Assembly: GCA_900770265.1 (NCBI GenBank)
Contig: CAAGJR010000260.1
Span: forward strand, 1-14,569
DNA from: an uncultured Acidaminococcus sp.
GTDB lineage: Bacteria; Bacillota; Negativicutes; Acidaminococcales; Acidaminococcaceae
Length of the DNA stretch: 14,569 nt
Direction of reading: 5' to 3'
In this document: one piece after another, positions 1 to 7,550 of the stretch
Numbering within the stretch: position 1 is the stretch's first letter
Layout: each line of letters starts with the position of its first letter
The notes under the pieces: model-generated
Databases searched by the model: none
Seen by the model: the letters and a program-made list of their open reading frames with translations, nothing else
What the model was told of the DNA's origin: nothing
Position numbers and translations under genes: made by a program

Positions 1-1100
1 AGCCCCTCCTTCGCCTTCAGCACCCGGTACAGGGCCTCGTCCACTCTTTCTGCTGGCAGGGTGCCGTCTTCGATGGCCTTCGTCAGGCCTTCATGCACCT
101 GCCGGATCCACTCCGGATTGTGGCAGATCATCACCAGATCCGCCCCGGCGGCAATGGCCTGCACCCCGGCCTGTTCCATGGTCACGTGCTTCGAGATGGC
201 TCCCATGCCCAGGTCGTCGGTCATGACGATGCCCTTGTACTGCAGCTGGTTCCGCAGCAGGTCCGTCATGATGGCCCTGGACAGGGACGCCGGATGGTCC
301 GGATCCAGGGCGGGATACCGCACATGGGTCACCATAATGGCAAAGGCTTCCGTAGGGAACTGCCCCATGGCGTCCTGGAAGGGCTTCACGTCCTCCCGCA
401 GCAGGGTATCCCTGTCAGCATCCACCACCACTTCATCCACATGGGTATCCGCCTGGCCCTTCCCCAACCCGGGAAAATGCTTCAGCGTAGCCAGCAGATG
501 GGCCTTTCGGTACCCGGTCAGGGCTCCTTCCACGAACTTGGAAACGGTGGCTGCGTTTTTGCTGTAGGACCGGCCATTGGCACTGCCCAGGTCCGCCACC
601 GGGGCCAGGTTCAGGGTAAAGCCCAGTTCCTTCAGCTTGCCGGCCGTCTTCTGGGCCCACTGCTCTGCCTGTTTCGGGTCTCCGGTGCGCCCGATGGCCG
701 CTTCGCTGGGCGGCGGTTCCACGAACCCCTTCATCCGGGCCACCTGGCCTCCTTCCTCGTCCACCCCGATGAGCAGCCGGCTCTGGGTGGACAGGCTCTG
801 GAGCCTGCCGGTGAGCCGTTTCGTCTGTTCTGCACTCTGCAGGTTGCTGTCGAACAGGATCACGCCCCCGTACTGGTTCTGTTTCAGCTCTTTGGCGAAC
901 GCCTCACTGGGCTCCGTCCCCTCCAGTCCCACCAGCATCAGCTGGCCGGCCTTCTGGGCCGGGGTCATGGCCTTGATTTTCTCCACAATGGGTTCCTTCG
1001 GTGCCTCCGGAGCCGGCTGCGTCTGTTTTGGCAGGGGCCGCAGCACCGTAATGGCCCCCAGCAGGGCGATCCCCAGCAGGCAAACAATCAATTTCTTCAT
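1..1100 (-). CDS. nagZ: Beta-N-acetylhexosaminidase, glycoside hydrolase family 3 (NagZ-like), partial
   Basis: The frame opens at an ATG at 1098-1100 and is still open at the left edge: 366 codons are visible and the C-terminus is missing. The family removes N-acetylglucosamine from muropeptides or other glycans, in cell-wall recycling. Residues 4-20 form a hydrophobic signal peptide or membrane anchor, so the enzyme is probably exported, as in Gram-positive-type NagZ rather than the cytosolic enterobacterial form. Visible family marks are KHFPG at 207-211 with the downstream D-T-H at 218-220 (the Asp-His dyad typical of NagZ) and MTDDLGM at 293-299, which carries the nucleophilic aspartate. 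An AGGATG Shine-Dalgarno site lies just before the ATG. The gene begins only 19 nt after the T-run of the crt terminator, so no separate promoter fits in the gap. Family assignment is firm; the exact substrate is inferred. Confidence 0.9.
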   Translation of the reverse strand, partial: MKKLIVCLLGIALLGAITVLRPLPKQTQPAPEAPKEPIVEKIKAMTPAQKAGQLMLVGLEGTEPSEAFAKELKQNQYGGVILFDSNLQSAEQTKRLTGRLQSLSTQSRLLIGVDEEGGQVARMKGFVEPPPSEAAIGRTGDPKQAEQWAQKTAGKLKELGFTLNLAPVADLGSANGRSYSKNAATVSKFVEGALTGYRKAHLLATLKHFPGLGKGQADTHVDEVVVDADRDTLLREDVKPFQDAMGQFPTEAFAIMVTHVRYPALDPDHPASLSRAIMTDLLRNQLQYKGIVMTDDLGMGAISKHVTMEQAGVQAIAAGADLVMICHNPEWIRQVHEGLTKAIEDGTLPAERVDEALYRVLKAKEG

Positions 1101-1119
1101 AAAAACATCCTTTTGAACC

Positions 1120-1152
1120 AAAAAGGCTGCCGCACCCAAATGCGGCAGCCTT
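1120..1152 (-). terminator. Intrinsic terminator after crt
   Basis: On the minus strand a perfect 12-bp stem (1141-1152 with 1123-1134, core GGCTGCCGCA) closes a 6-nt loop and runs into TTTTT at 1124-1120. It starts 9 nt after the crt stop. The T-run is short, so some readthrough into nagZ is plausible. Confidence 0.85.
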
Positions 1153-1161
1153 GAAACAGCC

Positions 1162-1950
1162 TTACTTGTTCATGAAGACCGGTTTCCGTTTTTCCAGGAA
1201 AGCCTTCATGCCTTCCTTCTGGTCCAGCGTTGCGAAGCAGGTACCGAATACCTGGGCTTCGTAGTTCAGGCCAGATTCCAGGTCCATGTTCAGCCCTCTG
1301 TTGATGGCATCTTTGGCACTGGCGATGGCAATGGGCGCCTTCTTCATGATCTTCCGGCACACTTCTTCAGCAGAGGTGTACAGTTCTTCCGGTTTGCACA
1401 CCCGGTTCACCAGGCCGATCCGATGGGCTTCTTCCGCATCGATCATGGCCCCGGTGTAGATCATTTCCTTGGCATAGCCTTTGCCGATCAGCCGGGCCAG
1501 CCGCTGAGAGCCGCCGAACCCGGGGATGATCCCGTAGTTCACTTCCGGCTGGCCGAATTTGGCCGTGGTGGAAGCAAACCGGAAATCGCAGGCCATGGCC
1601 AGTTCGCAGCCGCCGCCCAGGGCGTAGCCGTTCACTGCAGCAATGGCCACCACCGGCAATTTTTCGATGGCATCGAACACATCATGGCCCAGGTTGGAGA
1701 ACGTACGCCCTTCCACGGCGGTCATGGTGCTCATGGCCTTCAGGTCGGCGCCGGCCACGAAAGCTTTGTCGCCGGCCCCACGGATGATCACAGCCTTCAC
1801 GGCCGGATCCGTGCCCAGTTTTTCAAAGCAGTCCTTCATTTCCAGCAGCGTGGGCGTATCCAGCGCATTCAGGAATTTGGGACGGTTCACAGAAACGGTG
1901 GTCACACCGTCTTCTGCAATTTCTACCAACAGATTCTTGTAATCATACAT
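1162..1950 (-). CDS. crt: Enoyl-CoA hydratase / crotonase
   Basis: A 262-residue enzyme interconverting crotonyl-CoA and 3-hydroxybutyryl-CoA. Crotonase-family marks are the oxyanion-hole segment AFVAGADLKAM (63-73), GYALGGGCELAMACD (108-122) with Glu116, and FGQPEVNYGIIPGFGG (132-147) with Glu136. The two glutamates are 20 residues apart, as in the rat mitochondrial hydratase pair 144/164, so this is a hydratase rather than an isomerase-only member. I chose the ATG at 1950: an AGGTG Shine-Dalgarno site (1958-1962) sits 7 nt ahead of it, whereas an in-frame GTG at 1959 would overlap that site. It is the last gene of the thl-bcd-hbd-crt cluster, 19 nt after hbd, and is followed by a terminator. 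Confidence 0.95.
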   Translation of the reverse strand: MYDYKNLLVEIAEDGVTTVSVNRPKFLNALDTPTLLEMKDCFEKLGTDPAVKAVIIRGAGDKAFVAGADLKAMSTMTAVEGRTFSNLGHDVFDAIEKLPVVAIAAVNGYALGGGCELAMACDFRFASTTAKFGQPEVNYGIIPGFGGSQRLARLIGKGYAKEMIYTGAMIDAEEAHRIGLVNRVCKPEELYTSAEEVCRKIMKKAPIAIASAKDAINRGLNMDLESGLNYEAQVFGTCFATLDQKEGMKAFLEKRKPVFMNK

Positions 1951-1969
1951 GGCAGACACCTGCTTTCAA

Positions 1970-2827
1970 TTATTTGTTGTAATCGTAGAACCCTTTACCG
2001 GTCTTGCGGCCCAGATAACCAGCTTCTACCATCTTTCTCAGCAGAGGAGCCGGACGATATTTGGGATCGCCAAAGCCTTTGTACAGGACTTCCATGATGG
2101 CCAGTACCGTATCGTTACCGATCAGGTCGGACAGAGCCAGAGGCCCCATGGGATGGTTGAAGCCCAGTTTGGCTACGGCATCGATGTCTTCCTTGCTGGC
2201 AACGCCTTCGCTCAGGGTGAAGATGGCTTCGTTGATCATGGGGATCATGATCCGGTTGCCGACGAACCCGGGAGCGTCATGGACTTTCACAGGGTTCTTA
2301 TCCAGAGCTTTGGCCAGTTCATAGACTTTGTTGAACGTATCTTCAGAGGTGCCCAGGCCTTTGGTCACTTCCACCAGCTTCATGACAGGAGCCGGGTTGA
2401 AGAAGTGCATGCCGATGAATTTGTCCGGACGGGAAGTACCGGCACCCAGCATGGTGATGGAAACAGAAGAGGTGTTGCTGGCGATGATAGCGTCTTTCGG
2501 CAGCTTTTCATCCAGTTCCTTGAAGATGCCTTGTTTGATCTTGATGTTTTCCGTAGCGGCTTCGATGGCCAGATGCACATCGCAGGCTTCCGGAGTCAGG
2601 TCCACCACGCCGTGGATGCGGCTCAGGGTGGCTTTCTTGTCGTCTTCCGTGATCCGGCCCTTGGCGACACTGTGGTCCAGAGCCTTTTCGATCTTGGCCA
2701 GGCCACGATCAACGAATTCTTGTTTGATATCTCTCAGGGTTACTTCAACGCCATGAGCAGCCATGACTTGAGCAATGCCGCTGCCCATTTGGCCAGCGCC
2801 GATAACCATAACTTTCTTCAGTTCCAT
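1970..2827 (-). CDS. hbd: 3-hydroxybutyryl-CoA dehydrogenase
   Basis: A 285-residue NAD(P)-dependent dehydrogenase interconverting acetoacetyl-CoA and 3-hydroxybutyryl-CoA. The N-terminal Rossmann fold shows GAGQMG at 10-15. The active site is visible as Ser120, His141 in the HFFNP motif (141-145), Glu153 and Asn191 in PGFVGNR. The length matches the single-domain short form of clostridial butyrate pathways rather than the fused FadB type. A strong AAAGGAGAT ribosome site precedes the ATG. The 184-nt leader upstream, unusually long for this cluster, contains three hairpins. In glutamate fermentation the enzyme should work mainly in the oxidative direction, toward acetoacetyl-CoA; that direction is inferred from the pathway. 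Confidence 0.97.
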   Translation of the reverse strand: MELKKVMVIGAGQMGSGIAQVMAAHGVEVTLRDIKQEFVDRGLAKIEKALDHSVAKGRITEDDKKATLSRIHGVVDLTPEACDVHLAIEAATENIKIKQGIFKELDEKLPKDAIIASNTSSVSITMLGAGTSRPDKFIGMHFFNPAPVMKLVEVTKGLGTSEDTFNKVYELAKALDKNPVKVHDAPGFVGNRIMIPMINEAIFTLSEGVASKEDIDAVAKLGFNHPMGPLALSDLIGNDTVLAIMEVLYKGFGDPKYRPAPLLRKMVEAGYLGRKTGKGFYDYNK

Positions 2828-2853
2828 GATAACGATCTCCTTTACCCTTCATT

Positions 2854-2869
2854 TCGGGCCGAAGCCCGA
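2854..2869 (-). promoter_or_regulatory. UUCG-tetraloop hairpin in the hbd leader
   Basis: On the minus strand TCGGGC-TTCG-GCCCGA forms a 6-bp stem with the exceptionally stable UUCG loop, 26 nt before the hbd ATG and just upstream of the Shine-Dalgarno site. It has no T-run. It could stabilise or mark a processed hbd-crt transcript; that role is inferred. Confidence 0.45.
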
Positions 2870-2881
2870 GGATTATCATCA

Positions 2882-2910
2882 GGCAGCACTCAAACCCCTT
2901 AGAGGCTGCC
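2882..2910 (-). promoter_or_regulatory. Stem-loop in the bcd-hbd gap
   Basis: An inverted repeat pairs GGCAGC-CTC with GAG-T-GCTGCC: nine base pairs with one bulged T around a 10-nt loop. No T-run follows on either strand. It lies in the same leader as the UUCG hairpin and downstream of an isolated TTGACA (2923-2928, minus) that has no convincing -10 box. Confidence 0.35.
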
Positions 2911-2954
2911 AGATTTACAAAATGTCAAGCTTTGAAGATGCACTACTTGTAAAG

Positions 2955-2982
2955 CAAGGGCTGGCATAAAAACCAGCCCTTG
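2955..2982 (-). terminator. Terminator-like hairpin after bcd
   Basis: A perfect 10-bp stem (2955-2964 with 2973-2982) with an 8-nt loop lies 29 nt after the bcd stop. The base downstream on the minus strand reads GCTTT rather than a long T-run, so it is a weak terminator or a processing and stability element that may lower hbd-crt expression relative to thl-bcd. Confidence 0.4.
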
Positions 2983-3011
2983 GTCCGTCCTCTCACAGAA
3001 AGGGGATGGGA

Positions 3012-4163
3012 TTATTTCTTTTTGTCTCTCAGCAGAGCACGAGAGGTTACGATACGCATAACCTGGTTGGTGCCTTCGTAGATTTGGGTGATCTTGGCGT
3101 TACGCATATACCGTTCAGCAGGATAGTCAACGGTGTAGCCATAGCCGCCGAAGATTTGTACAGCGTCCGTGGTGACTTCCATAGCGATATCGGAAGCATA
3201 GCATTTAGCCATGGCAGCAGCTTCGGAGAAGGGTTTGCCTTCCTGTTTCAGCATAGCTGCGTTGTATACCAGATACCGGGCAGCTTCGATCTTGGTGGCC
3301 ATGTCAGCCATCATGAATTGCAGAGCCTGGAATTTGGAAATCGGACGACCGAATTGTTCACGTTCTTTGGAGTATTTCACGGCAGCAGCCAGAGCGCCTT
3401 CCGCAATACCCAGAGCCTGAGCAGCTACGCCGATACGGCCGCCATCCAGGGTTTCCATGGCGATCTTGAAGCCTTCGCCTTCTTTGCCCAGCAGGTTTTC
3501 TTTAGGAACTTCGCAATCTTCGAAGATCAGTTCAGCGGTGATGGAAGTATGGCCGCCCATCTTGTCTTCCAGTTTGCCGAAGCGGAAACCGGGCATACCT
3601 TTTTCAACGATGAAAGCGGAGATACCATGTACGCCCTGGCTCTTGTCGGTCATGGCGAAGATTACATAGGTGTCAGCTTCTTTCCCGTTGGTGATGAAGA
3701 TCTTGGAGCCGTTCAGGATGTATTTGTCACCCTTCAGCACAGCCGTGGTCTGTTGTGCGGAAGCATCGGTCCCTGCGGACGGTTCGGTCAGGCCGAAAGC
3801 GCCCAGATGGGTCCCTTCGCAGATCGGGGTCAGGTATTTTTGTTTCTGTTCTTCCGTACCGAACATAGCGATAGGAGTAGCGCACAGAGAAACGTCTGCG
3901 GACAGGGTGATACCAGTACCATCATCGACCTTGGACAGTTCTTCCACAGCCAGGATGTAGCTCAGTACGTCCAGGCCCATGCCGCCGTATTCTTCGGGGA
4001 AGCATACGCCGCCGAAACCGGTTTCCAGCATCTTGTTGATCAGGTTCCGGTCGAAGGTGTGGTTCTTATCTCTTTCTTCTACGGTCGGAGCCAGGAATTT
4101 TTCAGCAAAATCCTTGGCCATGTCTTTGATCATTTGTTGGTCTTCAGTCAGATTGAAATCCAT
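3012..4163 (-). CDS. bcd: Butyryl-CoA dehydrogenase (short-chain acyl-CoA dehydrogenase)
   Basis: A 383-residue flavoprotein that reduces crotonyl-CoA to butyryl-CoA. The family signature GAFGLTEPSAGTDAS is at 121-135, and IYEGTNQ at 361-367 places the catalytic base at Glu363, the position used by short-chain and butyryl-CoA dehydrogenases. The C-terminal FGGYGYT segment (338-344) is also typical. The length is normal for the family. In anaerobes of this group Bcd works with EtfAB, which couples crotonyl-CoA reduction to ferredoxin reduction (flavin bifurcation); no etf gene is in the window. The ATG has an AGAGAGG ribosome site 8-10 nt upstream. The gene follows thl after a 74-nt gap holding alternative hairpins, and precedes hbd after a longer structured gap. 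Confidence 0.96.
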   Translation of the reverse strand: MDFNLTEDQQMIKDMAKDFAEKFLAPTVEERDKNHTFDRNLINKMLETGFGGVCFPEEYGGMGLDVLSYILAVEELSKVDDGTGITLSADVSLCATPIAMFGTEEQKQKYLTPICEGTHLGAFGLTEPSAGTDASAQQTTAVLKGDKYILNGSKIFITNGKEADTYVIFAMTDKSQGVHGISAFIVEKGMPGFRFGKLEDKMGGHTSITAELIFEDCEVPKENLLGKEGEGFKIAMETLDGGRIGVAAQALGIAEGALAAAVKYSKEREQFGRPISKFQALQFMMADMATKIEAARYLVYNAAMLKQEGKPFSEAAAMAKCYASDIAMEVTTDAVQIFGGYGYTVDYPAERYMRNAKITQIYEGTNQVMRIVTSRALLRDKKK

Positions 4164-4197
4164 GGTATATACCTCTCTTTTCCTAATAGAAATTTAG

Positions 4198-4235
4198 AGG
4201 GAGCCCCGCATTCAGGAAGCAGCGCTCCCTGAATG
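4198..4235 (-). promoter_or_regulatory. Two mutually exclusive hairpins between thl and bcd
   Basis: A 7-bp repeat (AGGGAGC 4198-4204 with GCTCCCT 4224-4230) and an 8-bp repeat (CATTCAGG 4209-4216 with CCTGAATG 4228-4235) share bases 4228-4230, so only one can form at a time. Neither has a long T-run. They fill most of the gap between the thl stop and the bcd ribosome site. Confidence 0.4.
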
Positions 4236-4237
4236 GA

Positions 4238-5419
4238 TTACAGCATTTCCACAACCGTTGCCGTGCCCATGCCACCGCCGATGCACAGGGTAGCCAGGCC
4301 CCACTTCTTGTCTCTGTGTTTCAGAGCATACAGCAGGGTTACCAGGATACGGGCGCCGGAGCAGCCGATGGGGTGACCCAGGGCAATGGCACCGCCGTTG
4401 ACGTTGGTCTTGTTCCAATCCAGGCCCAGTTCTCTGCCCACTTCTACGGTCTGGGCAGCGAAGGCTTCGTTGGCTTCCACCAGGTCCATGTCCTTGACTT
4501 CCTTGCCGGCCTTGGCCAGAGCCTTGCGGCTTGCAGGGATGGGCCCGATGCCCATGATGGCAGGATCCACACCGGCAGAAGCGTAGGAAACGATCTTGGC
4601 CATCGGTTTGATGCCCAGTTCCTTGGCTTTGTCAGCGCTCATGATGACCAGAGCAGCGCCGCCGTCGTTCAGGCCGGAAGCGTTACCAGCGGTAACGGTA
4701 CCGCCTTTTTTGAAGGCCGGACGCAGTTTGGCCAGGACTTCCATCGTGGTCCCTTCTCTGGGGAATTCATCCGTATCGAATACCTTTTCGCCTTTTTTGG
4801 TCTTGATGGTCACAGGAACGATTTCTTCCTTGAAGGCACCGCTCTTGATGGCTTCAATGGCTCTGTGCTGGGAACGGCAGGCTACTTCATCCTGGTCTTC
4901 CCGGGTCACGCCGAACTTTTCAGCCACGTTTTCAGAAGTGATGCCCATGTGGTAATCGTTGAAGGCATCCCACAGGCCATCGCGGATCATCACGTCCACC
5001 ATCTTCTGGTCGCCCATCTTCAGACCCCAGCGAGCTTTGCCGGGAACCGTGAACGGAGCGTTGGACATGCTTTCCATACCACCGGCTACGACGATGTCGT
5101 TGTCACCGGCCAGAATGGATTGAGCAGCCAGTTCCACGCATTTCAGCCCGGAACCGCAGACCTTGTTCACCGTAAAAGCAGGCACTTCCACCGGCAGGCC
5201 GGCAAAAATGGCAGCTTGTCTGGCAGGGTTCTGGCCCAGCCCGGCTTGCAGGACGTTGCCCATGATGACTTCGTCCACCAGTTCAGGCTTCAGGTTGGCT
5301 CTCTTCAGAGCCTCTTTGATGACCACAGCACCCATTTGCGGAGCAGACAGGGGAGTCAGGCTGCCGCCGAACTTGCCAATGGCCGTTCTTACAGCACTTG
5401 CAATTACAACTTCACGCAT
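4238..5419 (-). CDS. thlA: Acetyl-CoA C-acetyltransferase (thiolase)
   Basis: A 393-residue thiolase interconverting two acetyl-CoA with acetoacetyl-CoA and CoA. The nucleophilic Cys88 lies in NKVCGSGLKCVELA, the catalytic His349 in ALGHPIGCSGAR, and the second catalytic Cys379 in LCIGGGMGTA; all three are intact. Length and motifs match the biosynthetic or clostridial thiolase type used in butyrate and acetyl-CoA metabolism. It is the first gene of the cluster and has an AAGGGATG ribosome site. A leader of about 130 nt separates it from two TATAAT boxes. In a glutamate fermenter it would mainly cleave acetoacetyl-CoA made from crotonyl-CoA; this direction is inferred. The symbol follows clostridial usage (atoB is the equivalent). 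Confidence 0.96.
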   Translation of the reverse strand: MREVVIASAVRTAIGKFGGSLTPLSAPQMGAVVIKEALKRANLKPELVDEVIMGNVLQAGLGQNPARQAAIFAGLPVEVPAFTVNKVCGSGLKCVELAAQSILAGDNDIVVAGGMESMSNAPFTVPGKARWGLKMGDQKMVDVMIRDGLWDAFNDYHMGITSENVAEKFGVTREDQDEVACRSQHRAIEAIKSGAFKEEIVPVTIKTKKGEKVFDTDEFPREGTTMEVLAKLRPAFKKGGTVTAGNASGLNDGGAALVIMSADKAKELGIKPMAKIVSYASAGVDPAIMGIGPIPASRKALAKAGKEVKDMDLVEANEAFAAQTVEVGRELGLDWNKTNVNGGAIALGHPIGCSGARILVTLLYALKHRDKKWGLATLCIGGGMGTATVVEML

Positions 5420-5472
5420 AACAAACCATCCCTTCTTGATTTGATTTGAAATAATGATGTGTATCGATGAAA

Positions 5473-5503
5473 TGACGGATGGAAGTAAGGGTTCGTTCCG
5501 TCA
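5473..5503 (-). promoter_or_regulatory. Dyad TGACGGA-N17-TCCGTCA in the thl leader
   Basis: Perfect 7-bp inverted arms at 5473-5479 and 5497-5503 lie between the candidate thl -10 boxes and the ATG. It could be an RNA hairpin in the 5' leader or a downstream operator. No regulator family is recognised. Confidence 0.35.
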
Positions 5504-5553
5504 CTGCATTGATCGGAAAAGCAAATTGCAATCAGGCTTTACTTATGTACTTG

Positions 5554-5570
5554 ATTATACACTAATTATA
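5554..5570 (-). promoter_or_regulatory. Candidate thl promoter, two TATAAT boxes
   Basis: Two perfect -10 hexamers lie on the minus strand at 5554-5559 and 5565-5570, 11 bp apart (one helical turn). No good -35 is found at 16-18 bp for either box, so activation or a weak -35 is implied. The upstream five-gene operon ends at 5610 with no visible terminator, so readthrough may also supply transcript. Confidence 0.45.
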
Positions 5571-5609
5571 GCGCAAAAGGAAGCCCATAGATTTCTGAAA
5601 ATTGGCAGA

Positions 5610-6011
5610 TTACCAACCAGCGAAAAAATTGCGGAAAATCGTCAATACCAGGAACACCCCGATGCCGATGAGCGCAAAGCCCAGCAGCGTGGGCAGCAGG
5701 AAGATCACACAGGCAAGGATCAGGGCCAGCACCAGCACGGCCCGGCCGTTCATCTTCACCAGGTCCCAGATGCGGCTCCATTTGGCCTTCCGGGCCTGAC
5801 GCTCCTCTTCCCGGCGCAGGTCCTCCCGGTCGTAGACCTTGTAGTCGTCGGCAGGGCCGGTCTCCGGTCCCGTCTCGATGGTGGTCCCTTCGAAGGAATC
5901 CCGTTCCTCCTCGGTCAGTACCTGGGCTTCCACGTCGTCGTTGGGGGCCCCGCAGCCGGGGCAGGCGTCCAGGTCGTCCGGATATTCCAATCCGCAGTGC
6001 TTACAGATCAT
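5610..6011 (-). CDS. Zinc-ribbon membrane protein of unknown function
   Basis: A 133-residue protein. An N-terminal zinc ribbon is visible as Cys3, Cys6, Cys17 and Cys20 (CxxC-x10-CxxC). A very acidic linker follows (about 25-70), then a basic, amphipathic stretch (66-90), then a long hydrophobic segment at about 91-128 that fits one or two membrane helices, ending in FFAGW. The likely topology is a cytoplasmic zinc ribbon tethered to the membrane. It is the last gene of the operon. Its AGGAG ribosome site (6021-6025) overlaps the stop codon of the 508-residue gene upstream, so translation is probably coupled and the two products may work together. No specific function is recognised. A general zinc-ribbon domain of this kind is widespread and not diagnostic. 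Confidence 0.8.
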   Translation of the reverse strand: MICKHCGLEYPDDLDACPGCGAPNDDVEAQVLTEEERDSFEGTTIETGPETGPADDYKVYDREDLRREEERQARKAKWSRIWDLVKMNGRAVLVLALILACVIFLLPTLLGFALIGIGVFLVLTIFRNFFAGW

Positions 6012-6023
6012 GGTGTACTACTC

Positions 6024-7550
6024 CTACACAAACTTCGAAAACAGCATGAGAAAGCCCAGTTCGTCCAGATACCGGGGATCCGAGGGCTCCAGCTTCAGCT
6101 GGGTGCGGATCTCCATATACGCCCGGCTCAGCTCCTGGTTCGGCACTCCCAGGGTCTCCAGGTAGAACGGCTTTTTCTGGGCCGCCCGTTTCTCGTTGAT
6201 CTCCAGGAAATTCTCCAGCAGCGCCGAAGCCCACACCTGGGGCTCGAAACCGCCCACAAAGGGCTCCCGGGCCAGGAAATCCTGCCACATGTGCCGCACC
6301 AGCTCCACATCGTAGTCGCTGCGGCCGCTGACCATGAGGATCTCCTGGGCCAGCTTCTCCACCACCGTGAGCTTCTCCGGCAGGGGCCGGGGCAGGTACT
6401 TCTGCTGCTTCGTCACATAAGGGAAGCTGCAGCCCGCCGGGTTCTTGCTGATCTGCCGCAGGATGGCCCGGCACACCAGGGATTCCCGTTCCAGGAACTC
6501 CGACCAGTCCACCCCGGGCCGCTGCACATCGTACCAGTCCCGGCACTGGTTCAGCACCTCCAGCAGCCGTTTCCGGGCCAGGGGCTTCAGCACGTAGGTC
6601 TGCAGGTAGTTCATGCCCATGCTCCGGTTGTAGAACACATGGCCCATGTACACCCGGTCCTCCAGGGGTGCATCCCCCTCCAGGGGGAACGCCAGGAAAT
6701 AGGGCTCGCCCGTCAGGAAATCCCGGCACACGAACCGGTCCTCGTCCACCATCTCCTCGATGGTGAAGATGGCCAGAAAGCCCATGCACAGCTCGTTCAC
6801 CAGCTGGGGATACGCGCTGTTGCCGTTCCGCCGGAAATATTCCAGGGGCGTGATGTCCCCTTCCAGCAGGTGGTAATCGAACAGGAAATAATCCCAGTAG
6901 CCCCGCCAGAACTGGTCCAGACCGTCGTCCTCCACTTCCAGGGTGCCCAGGCTGTACTCATACAGGGTCACCGACCGCTCGAAATCCAGGTTGAATTCCT
7001 CCTTCTGGAAGAACTGGTGGATTTCCCGCATGAGCCCGTTCAGCGATTCGCCGGCATTCAAAAATACCCGTCCCTCGGAAGGCGGAGCGCTTTTCTGCTC
7101 CCGTGCCTCCTCGCCGGGCAGATAATCCCCGTTCTCGTCGATGATGGCCAGGGTACCGTCGTCCTTCAGCAGCTGTTCCTTGGCCAGGTAGGGAGCCAGC
7201 GAGTTCTGCAGCTTCCCCTTCTGTTTCAGGAACACGAAGAACGTGCCCACCGTATCCAGGAAATCCCGCACGGAATCATAGCTGATCTGGTAATCCACCA
7301 CGTTCCGGCCGCACCAGGACACCATGTCGATCACGTCATCCTCGGTCATCTCGTCCAGGGTCATTTCCGCGTTTTCGATATAGATGCACAGCATCACCAG
7401 CAGTTCCCAGCGGTGCTGCAGCTCCTGGTCACCGATCCCGTGCCAGGCCAGATGCCGGAAGTACGCCTCCACATCCACCTGGGGGATCACCTGTTCCCAG
7501 CCTGCATCGTTTCGGTAAAAATCTTCTATTGCGTCATAGACATTCGCCAC
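6024..7550 (-). CDS. Hypothetical protein, 508 residues, no recognised domain
   Basis: I do not recognise this protein. It is soluble-looking (no signal peptide or clear membrane helix), acidic, and rich in aromatic residues, with many Trp-Tyr-Phe clusters such as FWRGYWDYFLFDYH at about 219-232. No ATP-binding, nuclease, methyltransferase or transposase motif is evident. A low-complexity, Glu/Asp-rich stretch (about 128-160) may separate an N-terminal helical part from a larger C-terminal part. The start is a GTG at 7548-7550, supported by AGGTG 7 nt upstream. Third codon positions are strongly GC-rich, like the neighbouring nth and unlike the C4 cluster, which arguably reflects expression level rather than transfer. 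It lies 51 nt after nth and is coupled to the zinc-ribbon gene. Confidence 0.75.
   Translation of the reverse strand: MANVYDAIEDFYRNDAGWEQVIPQVDVEAYFRHLAWHGIGDQELQHRWELLVMLCIYIENAEMTLDEMTEDDVIDMVSWCGRNVVDYQISYDSVRDFLDTVGTFFVFLKQKGKLQNSLAPYLAKEQLLKDDGTLAIIDENGDYLPGEEAREQKSAPPSEGRVFLNAGESLNGLMREIHQFFQKEEFNLDFERSVTLYEYSLGTLEVEDDGLDQFWRGYWDYFLFDYHLLEGDITPLEYFRRNGNSAYPQLVNELCMGFLAIFTIEEMVDEDRFVCRDFLTGEPYFLAFPLEGDAPLEDRVYMGHVFYNRSMGMNYLQTYVLKPLARKRLLEVLNQCRDWYDVQRPGVDWSEFLERESLVCRAILRQISKNPAGCSFPYVTKQQKYLPRPLPEKLTVVEKLAQEILMVSGRSDYDVELVRHMWQDFLAREPFVGGFEPQVWASALLENFLEINEKRAAQKKPFYLETLGVPNQELSRAYMEIRTQLKLEPSDPRYLDELGFLMLFSKFV

Noticed and set aside
2923..2928. TTGACA on the minus strand as an hbd promoter
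   Set aside because: No hexamer at 16-18 bp matches a -10 box in more than one or two positions, so it is not called as a promoter.
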